From positions 62,001-126,000 of the forward strand of contig JARLHI010000080.1 of the NCBI GenBank assembly GCA_031292355.1: 64,000 nucleotides of DNA, written 5' to 3'. Below the pieces are notes generated by a model. That model had not been told where the DNA came from and made no database searches. It was given only the letters and a program-made list of their open reading frames with translations. This DNA comes from Candidatus Obscuribacterales bacterium. Its GTDB lineage: Bacteria > Cyanobacteriota > Vampirovibrionia > Obscuribacterales > Obscuribacteraceae. Below, in pieces: positions 18,142 to 27,625 of the stretch; position 1 is the stretch's first letter, and every line of letters starts with the position of its first letter. A program made the position numbers and the translations under genes.

Positions 18142-19541
18142 GTCAAAGCCCACGATGATGCTTTCTTCTGTGACAGCACTTTATAGAGGCTGATTAGCAT
18201 GCATGGGCACCACAACGCGAAGAAATAAATTGAGGTGGCAAATGCGCCTTTAAATGCTTCTGCAAAAGTGACAGGCGATCTATGCGTGCGAATGCTCCAG
18301 AAAATGTAGAAGAAAACGTTGATGCCGCAGCTGCAGAACGCCGCAAGAAGTAGCTTGATGTATGTTTGCTCACCACTGACAGCATGATTCATTTCATTGA
18401 ATATGCCAAAAGCAGTACAAAGTGGCCAAACAAATTGAATGGCAAATCCGGTCATGTCGTAGCGCTGGGTAATGTTCAACTTATTCGACAATGTCAGTGG
18501 CACCAAATAATCGAGAAATCGACGAACGCTGCCTTCAGCCCAGCGAGTGCGCTGGCGGAAGAGTCCTTTGACGTCAGCTATGCCTTCTTCCCAGACCACA
18601 GCACGTGAGGTGAATTCAACACGCAACCCAATCTGCAACAGCTTCATGGTCATATCAATATCGTCAGTAATGCTCTCGTTATTCCAGCCACCAACAGCCT
18701 TCAGAGCTGACATTTTGATCAATTGACCGTTGCCGCGTAACTCGGAAACGCCACCAAGGGTGTTACGTCCGCCTTGCAGACTGGTATCAAGCGCATATTC
18801 ATAATCCTGACACTGCGTCAGCAAATTGGTTTGAGCATTACTAATTCGCTTTTGAGCTTGCACGGCACCTACGTGTGCTGGTTCGAGCTGAACAAGCATG
18901 TCTGTTAAAAATTCAGGATTAACAACCGCATCAGCATCAAAAACAGCGACAACTTCGCCGTCGCAATAGCGTAAACCCTCATTGAGAACAAACGATTTGC
19001 CAGCGGGATGCCCTTTTTCCAGACGTAGAACATGCAAGTCCGTAAATTCATCCTTCAATCTAGCGAGAACTTGGGGTGTGGCATCGTCCGAGGCATCATC
19101 GATGACGATTACTTCAAAGTTTGGATAGTCGAAATTAAAAAGATGACGAATTGTTGTCTCGATAACTAGAGATTCATTTTTGGCTGGCACCAGCACACTG
19201 ACTTTAGGCTGCCAGTTCGCCATGGCAGCAGCTGGAATGCTCACGACTTCGGCGGCGGGTGGTTCGGCTGACTGCTGAGAACGCTTGCCAACGGTGAGAA
19301 ATGCTCGCGCGTTACGTCTGGTGGCAAGAGCCGGACGTCTGAGCAAGCGCTCGAAGACTTCGCGACGGTTGGCATGCAAGTCAATTTCTTGCGCCATGAA
19401 TATCCAGAAAGTATGAAATGCCGAAAAGCCTGCGGCAATGAGGAGGAATATCGGCAAGACCGGACCGCCGATAGCAGCGATAGCATTTAAGCCAATTAAG
19501 CAAACAGTAAGAACGAGGAAAAGAAGAACTCTGTTACTCAC
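18111..19541 (-). CDS. Processive-type family 2 glycosyltransferase (membrane)
   Basis: This 476-residue GTG-initiated protein has two N-terminal membrane helices (about 4-48), a GT-A domain at about 110-345 and three C-terminal helices. Catalytic signatures are VLVPAKNES, DDASDDATP, the metal-binding FDADAVV and QRTRWAEGS, the QxxRW motif of processive beta-glycan synthases (cellulose, chitin, hyaluronan and PNAG type). It probably builds or extends a surface polysaccharide from a nucleotide sugar. It is divergent from a second family 2 glycosyltransferase with about 190 bases between the starts. Confidence 0.88.
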   Translation of the reverse strand: MSNRVLLFLVLTVCLIGLNAIAAIGGPVLPIFLLIAAGFSAFHTFWIFMAQEIDLHANRREVFERLLRRPALATRRNARAFLTVGKRSQQSAEPPAAEVVSIPAAAMANWQPKVSVLVPAKNESLVIETTIRHLFNFDYPNFEVIVIDDASDDATPQVLARLKDEFTDLHVLRLEKGHPAGKSFVLNEGLRYCDGEVVAVFDADAVVNPEFLTDMLVQLEPAHVGAVQAQKRISNAQTNLLTQCQDYEYALDTSLQGGRNTLGGVSELRGNGQLIKMSALKAVGGWNNESITDDIDMTMKLLQIGLRVEFTSRAVVWEEGIADVKGLFRQRTRWAEGSVRRFLDYLVPLTLSNKLNITQRYDMTGFAIQFVWPLCTAFGIFNEMNHAVSGEQTYIKLLLAAFCSCGINVFFYIFWSIRTHRSPVTFAEAFKGAFATSIYFFALWCPCMLISLYKVLSQKKASSWALTQHGSPATPA

Positions 19542-19733
19542 GCAGTGGCACCCTTAACCGACCTTATACGTCGACTCAACTGTTGGAAACCAAACGATAG
19601 CAAAAAGCATCAGTGCCAAATATTAGCGCCCCATCATCTGGCAATAAAGAAAAGCAAATAAAGGATGTGCTAGATTACCGGCAATTACCTGTATCCGGCG
19701 TCCAGGTGGAAACAGCAGATAGGGTTATTTTTG

Positions 19734-20996
19734 ATGCCTCTTCTTGGCTACATTATTTTAAACACCCTTGTGTGCGGAATTTTAGCCGCTCTCACAATCA
19801 TCTTCTGCTGGAAACTGAGAAAGGTTGACATCCCTGTAGTCACTTCCTTAACAAACGCCCAAAAGTCTGAACAAAGCCTTCCTTTTGTTTCCATTTTGGT
19901 ACCAGCGCGCAATGAGGAAGACAAAATCGGTCGTTGTTTGCAGTCCTTACTCGCCCAAGATTATCCAAATTTTGAAGTAATCGTTATCGACGATTGTTCG
20001 ACGGACAACACTTTGTCTATCATCGAAACCTTAGCTGTTAAGGACGTTAGAGTGAAAATTGTTAACGCTGACGAAGCCCCGGCCGGTTGGCTGGGCAAGT
20101 GCAGCGCGCTCGTTCAAGGAGTGCGCGTGGCTGCTGGTCAGTGCCTGATATTTACAGACGCCGATACTTTCCATAAACCTCAGTCTGTACGTCTGGCAAC
20201 TAGTTTTTTGCTGACCGAAAAAGCGGAATTGGTTTCCTTCATGCCAGTACAAGAACTCGGCAGTTTCTGGGAACGAGTAGCCATGCCTGCATTGCTCGGC
20301 TCTTTTCTAATTGGCGATCCCTGGAACAAAGTTAACGACCTCAATGATCCAAGAGCCTACGCCTATGGTCAGTACTTTATCGTCAACCGAAAAACGTACG
20401 AAGCAGTCGGTGGTCACGGCAGTGTTCATGACCAGATTCTCGACGACATCGTGCTTGGTCGAGTAGTCAAAAAGAATGGCTTCAAAATAATGGCGGCTGA
20501 TGGCTCGCCACTATATTCAGTGCGAATGTATACGGACCTCAAATCACTGTGGCATGGTCTTGTCAAAAACGCCTATACAATTATCGACTGTAATCCATTT
20601 TCATTGCTTGGTATTTTGCTCTTAATCAACACTACGTTGTTAGCGCCCACCTTGCTAATTGCCTATTTCATTGGTTTCTGGCTGACCGGCGCGCAACATG
20701 AAATTCCCCATTTCGGCTTAGCCAGTGCTCTGCTTGCCTTGCAGATTGTGTTACTTAGCGTCTGGTGGCATTTATCGACTCAATATTATCGTGGAGTAAA
20801 CTGGCTCCATATGATGCTTTTACCGCTGGGCAGTATTTTTGTCAGCTCGCTTTATTTAGAGTCTGCCAGAAGAGTTTATACCGGCGAAAAAATGCGCTGG
20901 AAAAACCGCGAATATTCTGTATCGACAGATATGAGTATCTCAGCACACAGAGCTAATGAAGCAACTCTTGCTCCTGCAAATGTGCTCGACTCTTAA
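19734..20996 (+). CDS. Family 2 glycosyltransferase, HpnB/CrtQ-like
   Basis: The start at ATG 19734 is preferred over the TTG one codon earlier. An N-terminal membrane helix (residues 3-24) is followed by a GT-A domain with VSILVPARNEEDKIGRCL, VIDDCSTDNT and a TDADTFH metal motif, then two to three C-terminal helices. The phrase GWLGKCSALVQG is typical of HpnB and CrtQ-like proteins of hopanoid and carotenoid loci. It lacks the QxxRW of its divergent neighbour, so it is likely non-processive. No hopanoid or carotenoid genes adjoin it, so the acceptor is open. Confidence 0.85.
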   Translation: MPLLGYIILNTLVCGILAALTIIFCWKLRKVDIPVVTSLTNAQKSEQSLPFVSILVPARNEEDKIGRCLQSLLAQDYPNFEVIVIDDCSTDNTLSIIETLAVKDVRVKIVNADEAPAGWLGKCSALVQGVRVAAGQCLIFTDADTFHKPQSVRLATSFLLTEKAELVSFMPVQELGSFWERVAMPALLGSFLIGDPWNKVNDLNDPRAYAYGQYFIVNRKTYEAVGGHGSVHDQILDDIVLGRVVKKNGFKIMAADGSPLYSVRMYTDLKSLWHGLVKNAYTIIDCNPFSLLGILLLINTTLLAPTLLIAYFIGFWLTGAQHEIPHFGLASALLALQIVLLSVWWHLSTQYYRGVNWLHMMLLPLGSIFVSSLYLESARRVYTGEKMRWKNREYSVSTDMSISAHRANEATLAPANVLDS

Positions 20997-21000
20997 AAAA

Positions 21001-21696
21001 CTACCAGCGATTGCTTTTAGAAAGCTCAAGCGCCTTGCGTGAAAGATCAATCGATTCGCGAAATAGATTCTGGGCCATGTGCAAATGATCGTAGTCAAAA
21101 TTCTGGCAAAATCTCTGTAATTCATCAAGTGCATCGACAGCTTGAGCAATGCAGTAACGCATCATCTGGACCGCTGCGTTCAGTGAACCTGGTACCACCC
21201 GGCTGGATAAGGCGGTCGATGCTCGCCTGAGAACAACCTCTACTTCATTGACATACTTTTCAAATTCAGCGAGCAATTCTTCATCGTATATATCTTGAGA
21301 GAGATCGACAAGCTGTTGCTTGTATTTGCTGATTACTTTAACTATGGCAGAGCGCGAGGGCGTGAAAATTTGACGCACATACAGCTCACGGTGTTCGCCC
21401 TCGTCACTTTCATGAAAAACTTTCGTCGCTGCTGCGCGAATACGATTGTGCCGATTAGCGCCAATCAAAGAGTCATAGGCTGCCCGTTTGCTCTTGTCTG
21501 CAAGAGTCTCATAGGCCTCATTCAAACGCATCATGAATTCGGTGGCAGAATTGCGTTCACTATCAGACAGATCGTGATAGCCAAAGTCTGGATGATGGCT
21601 TTTCGCCAGGCGTCTGTAGGCCTTTTTGATCTCAGAAGCGCTAACTTCTGGTTCAACACCCAATAATACGTAAAAATTTACTAGTGTGTTTGCCAT
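21001..21696 (-). CDS. J-domain co-chaperone-like protein
   Basis: This 231-residue protein begins with a complete J domain (residues 7-75) containing H35-P36-D37, the motif that stimulates DnaK ATPase. After a short basic stretch, residues 95-231 are helical, with repeated Ser/Asp/Leu content and no zinc fingers or DnaJ C-terminal domain. It is therefore a specialised type III J protein. The partner may be DnaK acting on a dedicated client bound by the C-terminal helices. It converges on the HpnB-like gene with four bases between the stop codons. Confidence 0.85.
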   Translation of the reverse strand: MANTLVNFYVLLGVEPEVSASEIKKAYRRLAKSHHPDFGYHDLSDSERNSATEFMMRLNEAYETLADKSKRAAYDSLIGANRHNRIRAAATKVFHESDEGEHRELYVRQIFTPSRSAIVKVISKYKQQLVDLSQDIYDEELLAEFEKYVNEVEVVLRRASTALSSRVVPGSLNAAVQMMRYCIAQAVDALDELQRFCQNFDYDHLHMAQNLFRESIDLSRKALELSKSNRW

Positions 21697-21754
21697 GGCA
21701 GAAACAGTTTGAGCGTACCAGACTCACTTCGACATACTTATTATGACTCAATTA

Positions 21755-21785
21755 TTGGCATTAGCGTAATTCATCGTTCTATAAT
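21755..21785 (+). promoter_or_regulatory. Possible nrdR promoter
   Basis: TTGGCA (21755-21760) and a perfect TATAAT (21780-21785) are separated by 19 bases. The -10 box is only nine bases before the nrdR ATG, so a transcript from it would be almost leaderless. Confidence 0.4.
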
Positions 21786-21794
21786 TAGGGCACG

Positions 21795-22304
21795 ATGATT
21801 TGCCCCTTCTGTAATCAAAAAGACAGCCGCGTTCTGGAATCGCGCCTAACGAGCGAGAACTCGGTGAGGCGGCGCAGACAGTGCGAGCATTGCGATAAAC
21901 GCTTTACCACTTATGAGCGCCTGGAAGTAATCCAATTGCTGGTGGTTAAGCGCTCTGGTAACAGAGAGCCTTATACTCGCGAAAAATTTCAGGCAGGCGT
22001 CGCCCGGGCGGCAGCAAAAACGATGATTTCAGCCGAACAAGTAGACGATCTTGTGGAGTCTGTGGAAAACGAATTGGCTTCTTTGGGGAAACGCGAAATC
22101 CCCTCCACATTACTTGGCGAACTTGTACTCAGTCGCTTGCGCGGGCTCGATCAAGTGGCCTACGTCAGATTTGCTTCGGTATATCGACAATTTCGGTCCA
22201 TCGAAGACTTTGTCGCGGAACTGGACACATTGAAAGATACGCGTTCCATTTTGAGCGCAGCTGACAGTTTACTTTTATCGGCCAAAAAGACGACCGAACA
22301 TTAG
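21795..22304 (+). CDS. nrdR: Transcriptional repressor NrdR
   Basis: NrdR represses ribonucleotide reductase genes in response to ATP/dATP. The N-terminal zinc ribbon has C3, C6, C30 and C33 with the family phrase RRRRQCEHCDKRFTTYE. An ATP-cone follows (about residues 48-140), including the nucleotide-binding VKRSGNREPYTREKF. The 169-aa length is typical. A close AGGG may serve as ribosome site. The gene converges with the next one with a single base between the stop codons. Confidence 0.96.
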   Translation: MICPFCNQKDSRVLESRLTSENSVRRRRQCEHCDKRFTTYERLEVIQLLVVKRSGNREPYTREKFQAGVARAAAKTMISAEQVDDLVESVENELASLGKREIPSTLLGELVLSRLRGLDQVAYVRFASVYRQFRSIEDFVAELDTLKDTRSILSAADSLLLSAKKTTEH

Positions 22305-22305
22305 A

Positions 22306-22767
22306 TTACGCATTTTGCGCACCAGATGCAGTGCTGTCTTTGAAGCGACGTATGTGCGCGAGAACTTTTTGCCAGTCATCCTTAACGACCATCATATGTA
22401 CTCTTCTGCGCAAGTAAGCAAAGGGGAACCAGCCATTTTTTCGAACGTCTGGTATCAATTGAAGCCGTCTCTTGATAGGCTCAACAACGTCACTCTGCCG
22501 ATTAAAGCACCCCCATTGACCGGCAACGAGCAGCAAATTACCATGCAAAATCGGGGCCACTTCATCTTCCATAATTGAAATCAATTCTTCTAATGAAAAG
22601 GAACTTTCAGCAACTCTTTCAGCAATCATGAGCAAATCAGCTTCACTCGGTTCAGTATCCAGGAACAATGAAGACAATTCGAACCAGACATCTTCGCGCT
22701 CTTTAGTAACGTGCTTCATATCAAGCTGCACCATATCCAGTATCACCTCTTGCAACTCAAGTCCCAA
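22306..22767 (-). CDS. Small conserved protein resembling DUF7079
   Basis: This 153-residue cytoplasmic protein has the phrase WFELSSLFLDTEPSEADL near the start, then EEVAP-like IMEDEVAPILHGNLLLVAG and a WGCF segment. It resembles the small uncharacterised family I know as DUF7079, an assignment made from memory of the pattern. It is helical with no membrane segment and no catalytic signature. It stands alone on this strand between nrdR and rplS. Confidence 0.65.
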   Translation of the reverse strand: MGLELQEVILDMVQLDMKHVTKEREDVWFELSSLFLDTEPSEADLLMIAERVAESSFSLEELISIMEDEVAPILHGNLLLVAGQWGCFNRQSDVVEPIKRRLQLIPDVRKNGWFPFAYLRRRVHMMVVKDDWQKVLAHIRRFKDSTASGAQNA

Positions 22768-23046
22768 AACTTGTTAAACGGTGGAAGACCGGCACTTGCC
22801 TAAGTTTCATCTAATCAAATTAAAACTGAAGAGGGATTTATCCGCAATAGGGACTTTTAGATATGCTCTCAGAAGCCTCTCGGGCTGCCGCCGGGCAGGC
22901 GGATATGCAATTGACATCGTCACATTTTCAATTGTGCGCATTTGCAACACTTCCGAAAGCAAGGTTGAGATCAGGCTTGCCGTTAGATATGCCCGTGATA
23001 GAATTAACGACTGCTTTATACGCCCGCACACAAAGAAGTCCAGCAA

Positions 23047-23439
23047 ATGAACCAGATTATCCAAGAGTTAGAAGCTCTTCTTATTAAGCCAAACCTGCCA
23101 AAGGTAGAAGTTGGCGACACAGTCAAAGTATTCGTTAAAATCCGCGAAGGCGGCAAAGAACGGACTCAGGGTTACGAAGGCGTTGTCATCAAACGCGCCG
23201 GTCACGGTGTTTCCAAAACAGTCACCGTGCGCCGCGTATTCCAGGGTATCGGCATCGAACGTGTTTTCCTCATTCACTCTCCTCGCGTTGAGAAGATCAC
23301 AGTGATGAGAAAAGGTCACGTACGTCGTTCCAAGCTGTATTACTTGCGCACAAGAACTGGTAAAGCGACTCGTATTAAAGAGCGCATTAGTGCAAGAGAC
23401 GTTGCTGGTAAAACAGCTGCTGCTCCAGCTTCTAATTAA
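23047..23439 (+). CDS. rplS: 50S ribosomal protein L19
   Basis: L19 lies at the interface of the two ribosomal subunits. The 130-residue sequence matches the family from start to end: VGDTVKVFVKIREGGKERT, GYEGVVIKRAGHG, the basic VTVRRVFQGIGIERVF and RRSKLYYLRTRTGKA. A 16-residue Ala-rich tail follows. It is not next to rpsP, rimM or trmD, its usual neighbours. The preceding 279 bases contain a GC-rich hairpin-like stretch (about 22870-22905) but no gene I can support. A GTPase of ribosome assembly (rbgA) follows 37 bases later. Confidence 0.97.
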   Translation: MNQIIQELEALLIKPNLPKVEVGDTVKVFVKIREGGKERTQGYEGVVIKRAGHGVSKTVTVRRVFQGIGIERVFLIHSPRVEKITVMRKGHVRRSKLYYLRTRTGKATRIKERISARDVAGKTAAAPASN

Positions 23440-23476
23440 AGTCAGTTCCACGCGATACTCGAATCGGTTTTAAATA

Positions 23477-24490
23477 ATGCCCGCATCAAAAGGCAGGGCT
23501 AAACCGCCGTCTGGCAGTAAGTCCCAAGTCAAAAAAGGCAAGGGAAAATCGCCAGCCGGCGGTGATTCGTCTGCATCCACAAATAGAAAGAATAAATTCG
23601 CTGGAGACCCCCGCGCGGCGAAAAAGACCTGGGCGCGGATGGCGCCTGGCGTAACGACATCCGACAAACCCAAACCGCCGAAGCCCAAAGTCCCAACCAC
23701 CGCCTTTCAAAGATTGACCGAACAAATCAAGTGGGTCGATGTTGTCTTTGAAGTGCTGGACGCTCGATGTCCTGAAGCGAGTAGACACCCACGTTCTGAT
23801 GAGATTTTCGGTAATAAGCCTCGCGTCACAGTGTTGACGAAGGCAGACCTGGCCGACATGAACGCACTCAAAGATTGGCAAGCTACATCCGAAATCCTTA
23901 GCTTGAAAAATCAAAAGGGCAAAGACAAACTGATCAAAAGCGCACTTGCCGCAACTGAAAGCAAACGTGAGGCAATGGCCCGTCGAGGCATATTGCCAAG
24001 ACCTATGCGAGTATGCGTGGTTGGCATGCCAAACGTTGGTAAATCCAGCTTGATTAACTGGCTGATTGGCATTCACAAAACGAAAGTAGCCGATAAACCT
24101 GGTGTGACGCTCGGAAATCAATGGGTGCGCGTACATCCACAACTGGAATTGCTTGATACTCCGGGCATTTTGCCAGCGGGCGCTCTCTCGAAAGAATCTG
24201 CGATTCGTCTGGCTTTGTTTAATTTGATGCCGTCTGGAAATTATGAACTGGAAGAGATTGCTCGAACAGGACTAGCAATGGTACACAGTAGATACCCAAA
24301 ACTCATACAAGCGTATATGCCTGGTGCAGTTGTAGACAAAACACCAGTGGCAGAAGAAGTCACACTGGAAAGCTTAGCCAGGCGAAGAAGCTTGATTGGA
24401 CTTGGTGCGCAACCGGATCACATGCGAGCAGCCAGCCTCTTTCTCACCGATTTGCGCTCTGGTCGAATCGGTCGGATCACTTTGAATTAA
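23477..24490 (+). CDS. rbgA: Ribosome biogenesis GTPase YlqF/RbgA
   Basis: RbgA promotes late assembly of the 50S subunit. It is a circularly permuted GTPase, and the motif order shows this: G4 (TKAD near residue 116) comes before the P-loop G1 (GMPNVGKSS, 183-190), followed by switch regions and G3 (D227-TPG). The N-terminal 60 residues are an unusual Lys/Ser/Pro-rich extension. The C-terminal helical RNA-binding region is present. Adjacency to rplS, whose product is also in the large subunit, fits the role. Confidence 0.95.
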   Translation: MPASKGRAKPPSGSKSQVKKGKGKSPAGGDSSASTNRKNKFAGDPRAAKKTWARMAPGVTTSDKPKPPKPKVPTTAFQRLTEQIKWVDVVFEVLDARCPEASRHPRSDEIFGNKPRVTVLTKADLADMNALKDWQATSEILSLKNQKGKDKLIKSALAATESKREAMARRGILPRPMRVCVVGMPNVGKSSLINWLIGIHKTKVADKPGVTLGNQWVRVHPQLELLDTPGILPAGALSKESAIRLALFNLMPSGNYELEEIARTGLAMVHSRYPKLIQAYMPGAVVDKTPVAEEVTLESLARRRSLIGLGAQPDHMRAASLFLTDLRSGRIGRITLN

Positions 24491-24577
24491 GCGAAAATCC
24501 AAAATAGAATTGGCTCACGTCCGAGTTTTCCGTCATATAATCGCAATACGGAATCGTCAATTTAGGAGCTTGATTCA

Positions 24578-25354
24578 ATGCCTCAAGCACCAGTAGCAGC
24601 GGCAAAAAAGAAAATACTTCTCGCTCAACTAGAAGATTTATTGGATTTCGATCACGGACACCGAAAGTCTGGTCGTTCTGCAAAAGCTAAATGTCATATC
24701 GTCGGCACCGATGAAGTGGGAAGAGGATGCCTGGCAGGTCCTGTCGTCGCATCGGCTGTCGTATTGCCTGAAATAACAATGAAATCAAACGTTGCAAAAG
24801 CTCTAATGGAATTGAACGACTCAAAAAAATTGACACTCGAACAACGTGAACGTTTGAGCATCACTTTAAAAGACATTTGTCATTTTGCAATCGGCGAAGC
24901 TTCCGTTCGCGAAATCAACGAAATAAATATTCTTAACGCGAGTCTGCTTGCCATGAAACGCGCTATTGATCAGCTGGTCGGCACTGGACATTATTCTGCA
25001 CTGCCAGTGCTTGTGCTAATCGATGGCAATAAAAAAGTTGCGAACATCGATCACATACAACAAACAGTAATCGGTGGCGATTCAAAATCAGCTTCGATTG
25101 CGGCCGCTTCCATTATTGCAAAAGTGCATCGCGATCGATTGATGACTGAACTTTCAGAGCAGTATCCAGCATTTGGATGGCATCAAAACAAAGGTTACGG
25201 CTCAAAATTGCATCGTGACGCCCTGCAAGAACATGGCATGACCGAGTGGCACCGTCATTTATTTTGCCAGAAAATTCTCTGCACACAACTAAGCCTCACC
25301 GATCTGCTCGATGAGGCTAAATTGGAACTTGATGATGATTTTTTAGAAGATTAG
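24578..25354 (+). CDS. rnhB: Ribonuclease HII
   Basis: RNase HII removes ribonucleotides from DNA and RNA primers. The active-site motif D45-E46-VGRG lies in GTDEVGRGCLAGPVV. The third acidic residue is in VLIDGNKK, and GGDSKSASIAAASIIAKVHRD supplies the later conserved part including the last Asp. The C-terminal GWHQNKGYGSKLHRDAL is normal. A 35-residue basic N-terminal extension and an acidic C-terminal tail are additions. The start has AGGAGC nine bases upstream. Confidence 0.95.
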   Translation: MPQAPVAAAKKKILLAQLEDLLDFDHGHRKSGRSAKAKCHIVGTDEVGRGCLAGPVVASAVVLPEITMKSNVAKALMELNDSKKLTLEQRERLSITLKDICHFAIGEASVREINEINILNASLLAMKRAIDQLVGTGHYSALPVLVLIDGNKKVANIDHIQQTVIGGDSKSASIAAASIIAKVHRDRLMTELSEQYPAFGWHQNKGYGSKLHRDALQEHGMTEWHRHLFCQKILCTQLSLTDLLDEAKLELDDDFLED

Positions 25355-25391
25355 CTCAATTCGTCGGCACCATATTCGGTGGCAATAGAAA

Positions 25392-26171
25392 TTAAAGTCG
25401 AGCGGGCAATCCAGCGTGACCTGGTCCCTTCGGGCCTTCTTTAGCAGCAAGTGCCGCATCAACTTTTTTCTCTGCGCTGTTTCCGCCATCAAGAGCCTGG
25501 ACTTTGCCAAGATTATCCACAAGATAATCGAGACCAATTCCTGTAATCATGAAGACACGTTCGCCTGTCTCGATAAAACCCCGCTCGCGCAAATACCAGA
25601 GTGCAAATTCGGCCTCTGTCAAACCGACGTTGAGAATATCCATCATCATACCGATCGAAACCCCACCATCACGTGGTTTCTTCTTACGCGCCTGGAGCAT
25701 AAGCTGCAAAATTGCAAGACGCATCTCAACTTCGTTGTAACTAACACCGGTTTTGGGCAAAACAGGCATTGACTGTTTGCCAAATTCATTAATAGGAGCC
25801 TGAGGCTTATGTTGCGCCTGACCTTTAGCCTGATCCTTCATATTCAACGTCATATCGTATGCCTGACGACGGCTTTCATCCGACAAAGTTTTCCAGGCGT
25901 CTGTGATAATGCGAAATTTTTCAGCGTCGCCTGTTTCACCGTTATCCGGGTGATACATGGCAGCCAGAAATCTGTAGGCGTAACGAATGATCGTCACGTG
26001 GGAGTCTCTATCAACCTGAAGCAATTGATAAAGTGACAAATCAGCCGGTTGTCCCAGCTGCGACTGCGCCTGGCCAGGAGCAGCTCCCTGTGGATGACCG
26101 CCGCCTTGTGGTTGTTGACCGCCAGGTGCTGGTCCCGGTCCGCCTGGTCTTTGTGGAGGTTGCCACGACAT
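25392..26171 (-). CDS. J-domain protein with C-terminal winged-helix-like region
   Basis: The first 42 residues are Pro/Gly/Gln-rich and disordered. A J domain follows at about 45-110 with H74-P75-D76. The remainder (about 140-235) is a compact helical domain with GFIETGERVFMITGIGLDYL, resembling a winged-helix fold. No zinc-finger or client-binding domain of canonical DnaJ is present. It is the second type III J protein in the window. It converges with rnhB, 37 bases between stops. Confidence 0.83.
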   Translation of the reverse strand: MSWQPPQRPGGPGPAPGGQQPQGGGHPQGAAPGQAQSQLGQPADLSLYQLLQVDRDSHVTIIRYAYRFLAAMYHPDNGETGDAEKFRIITDAWKTLSDESRRQAYDMTLNMKDQAKGQAQHKPQAPINEFGKQSMPVLPKTGVSYNEVEMRLAILQLMLQARKKKPRDGGVSIGMMMDILNVGLTEAEFALWYLRERGFIETGERVFMITGIGLDYLVDNLGKVQALDGGNSAEKKVDAALAAKEGPKGPGHAGLPARL

Positions 26172-26176
26172 ATAAT

Positions 26177-27355
26177 CTACTTCCCTTTTAAAACGTTGCT
26201 AGCTATTACTATTCTCTGTACCTCGGATGTGCCTTCGTAAATCTCGGTAATTTTGGCATCTCTCATATAGCGTTCAACTGGATAATCAGTGACGTAGCCG
26301 TAACCGCCAAAAATTTGAACGCATTTTACAGTATTGCGCATGGCCATTTCTGAGGCATAGAGCTTTGCTTCAGCAGCCTCGCGCGTGAATTTGACGCCGC
26401 GATCTTGCAAGCCACTTGCGTGATAAGTCAAAAGCCTTGCTGCATCGATCTCTGTTTGAATGTCAGTCAACATAAATTGAATGGCCTGGAATTTATTGAT
26501 CGTTTTATTGAAGGCGACTCGTTCTTTGGCATATTTGAAAGAATGATCCCAGGCCCCCTGAGCAATTCCTACAGCCTGAGAAGCAATACCGATTCTGCCA
26601 CCATCAAGAGTGACCATGGCCACCTTGAAGCCCTCACTGGGTAAACCAAGAACATTGGCAGCAGGCACTGGCGTGTCTTCAAAAATAATCTGGCACGTAG
26701 ATGAACCCTTGATGCCAAGCTTGTCTTCCAATTTGCCAAAGGAAAATCCAGGCGCTCCTTTTTCGACAATCAAAGCAATCAGACCACGATGCTTTTGGGT
26801 TGTATCTGTTTGAGCAATAACGAGATAATAATCAGCTTCGATACCGTTTGTGATCCAGTTCTTGGAACCATTGAGGATATATTGATCGCCCTTCAGGACG
26901 GCTGTGCATCGAGCGGATGCAGCGTCCGAGCCAGAACCCGGCTCAGATAACGCGAAGGCGCCAAGCTTTTCACCTTTGCACATGGGCACGAGAAATTTCT
27001 GTTTCTGTTCCTCGGTACCAAAAATGTAAATCGGTTTGGCGCAAAGCGACACGTGGGCTGAATAAAGTACAGATGTCGTTGCGCACGCTTTAGCCAGCTC
27101 CTCGACAACGATGGAATAGCAAATAGAGTCTAAACCGGCGCCGCCATATTGCTCTGGAAAAACGAGACCGCAAAGATCAGATGCAGCCAGGAGATTCCAG
27201 TTTTCTCTGGGAAATCGATGATTTCTATCCACTTCAGCAGCGCGTGGCGCAAACTCTTTCTGAGCCAGGTCGCTAATCATTTCTTTAATGAGCAGCTGCT
27301 CTTCTGAATATTCAAATGTCAAAGGCGAATCAATTGCAGTGGCGGCAGAAACCAT
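26177..27355 (-). CDS. Acyl-CoA dehydrogenase
   Basis: This FAD flavoprotein oxidises an acyl-CoA to the 2-enoyl-CoA. The start at ATG 27355 has AAGGAC upstream, better than the TTG at 27385. The N-terminal helical domain, the central FAD-binding motif (ALSEPGSGSDAASARC) and the C-terminal helical domain (FGGYGYVTDYPVERYMRD) are all present. The probable catalytic base is the Glu in IYEGTSEVQ near the C-terminus. At 392 aa it matches short-chain or branched-chain members. No electron-transfer flavoprotein genes adjoin it. Confidence 0.93.
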   Translation of the reverse strand: MVSAATAIDSPLTFEYSEEQLLIKEMISDLAQKEFAPRAAEVDRNHRFPRENWNLLAASDLCGLVFPEQYGGAGLDSICYSIVVEELAKACATTSVLYSAHVSLCAKPIYIFGTEEQKQKFLVPMCKGEKLGAFALSEPGSGSDAASARCTAVLKGDQYILNGSKNWITNGIEADYYLVIAQTDTTQKHRGLIALIVEKGAPGFSFGKLEDKLGIKGSSTCQIIFEDTPVPAANVLGLPSEGFKVAMVTLDGGRIGIASQAVGIAQGAWDHSFKYAKERVAFNKTINKFQAIQFMLTDIQTEIDAARLLTYHASGLQDRGVKFTREAAEAKLYASEMAMRNTVKCVQIFGGYGYVTDYPVERYMRDAKITEIYEGTSEVQRIVIASNVLKGK

Positions 27356-27625
27356 ATAGACGTCCTTTATAGAACAGTTTTGCAATAAAACACGATCATA
27401 ACACTCTGATCACCAGAGTTTATCGAGAGTTAAGCCTCAGAATCGGCTACCGCAGACATAAAAACGATCTAGAACCCAAAATGGCGCCGACGTGCCTAAG
27501 TTGCAAGTCAAGCGGGCACAAAGAGTTTAGAAAAACCTGTAGAATCGCAACGTGTTCGGCAAGTTAGATGCTTGAACACGCCGATTTGCCACAATATCAG
27601 CCGCCAAAAAAAGGAAAGTTGCCAG

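Noticed and set aside
19613..19828. Short frame between the two glycosyltransferase genes
   Set aside because: It runs into the start of the HpnB-like gene in another frame and has no ribosome site.
22781..23050. Frames of about 85-90 aa on both strands before rplS
   Set aside because: They overlap each other, have no ribosome sites and read as basic, arginine-rich noise typical of a non-coding leader region.
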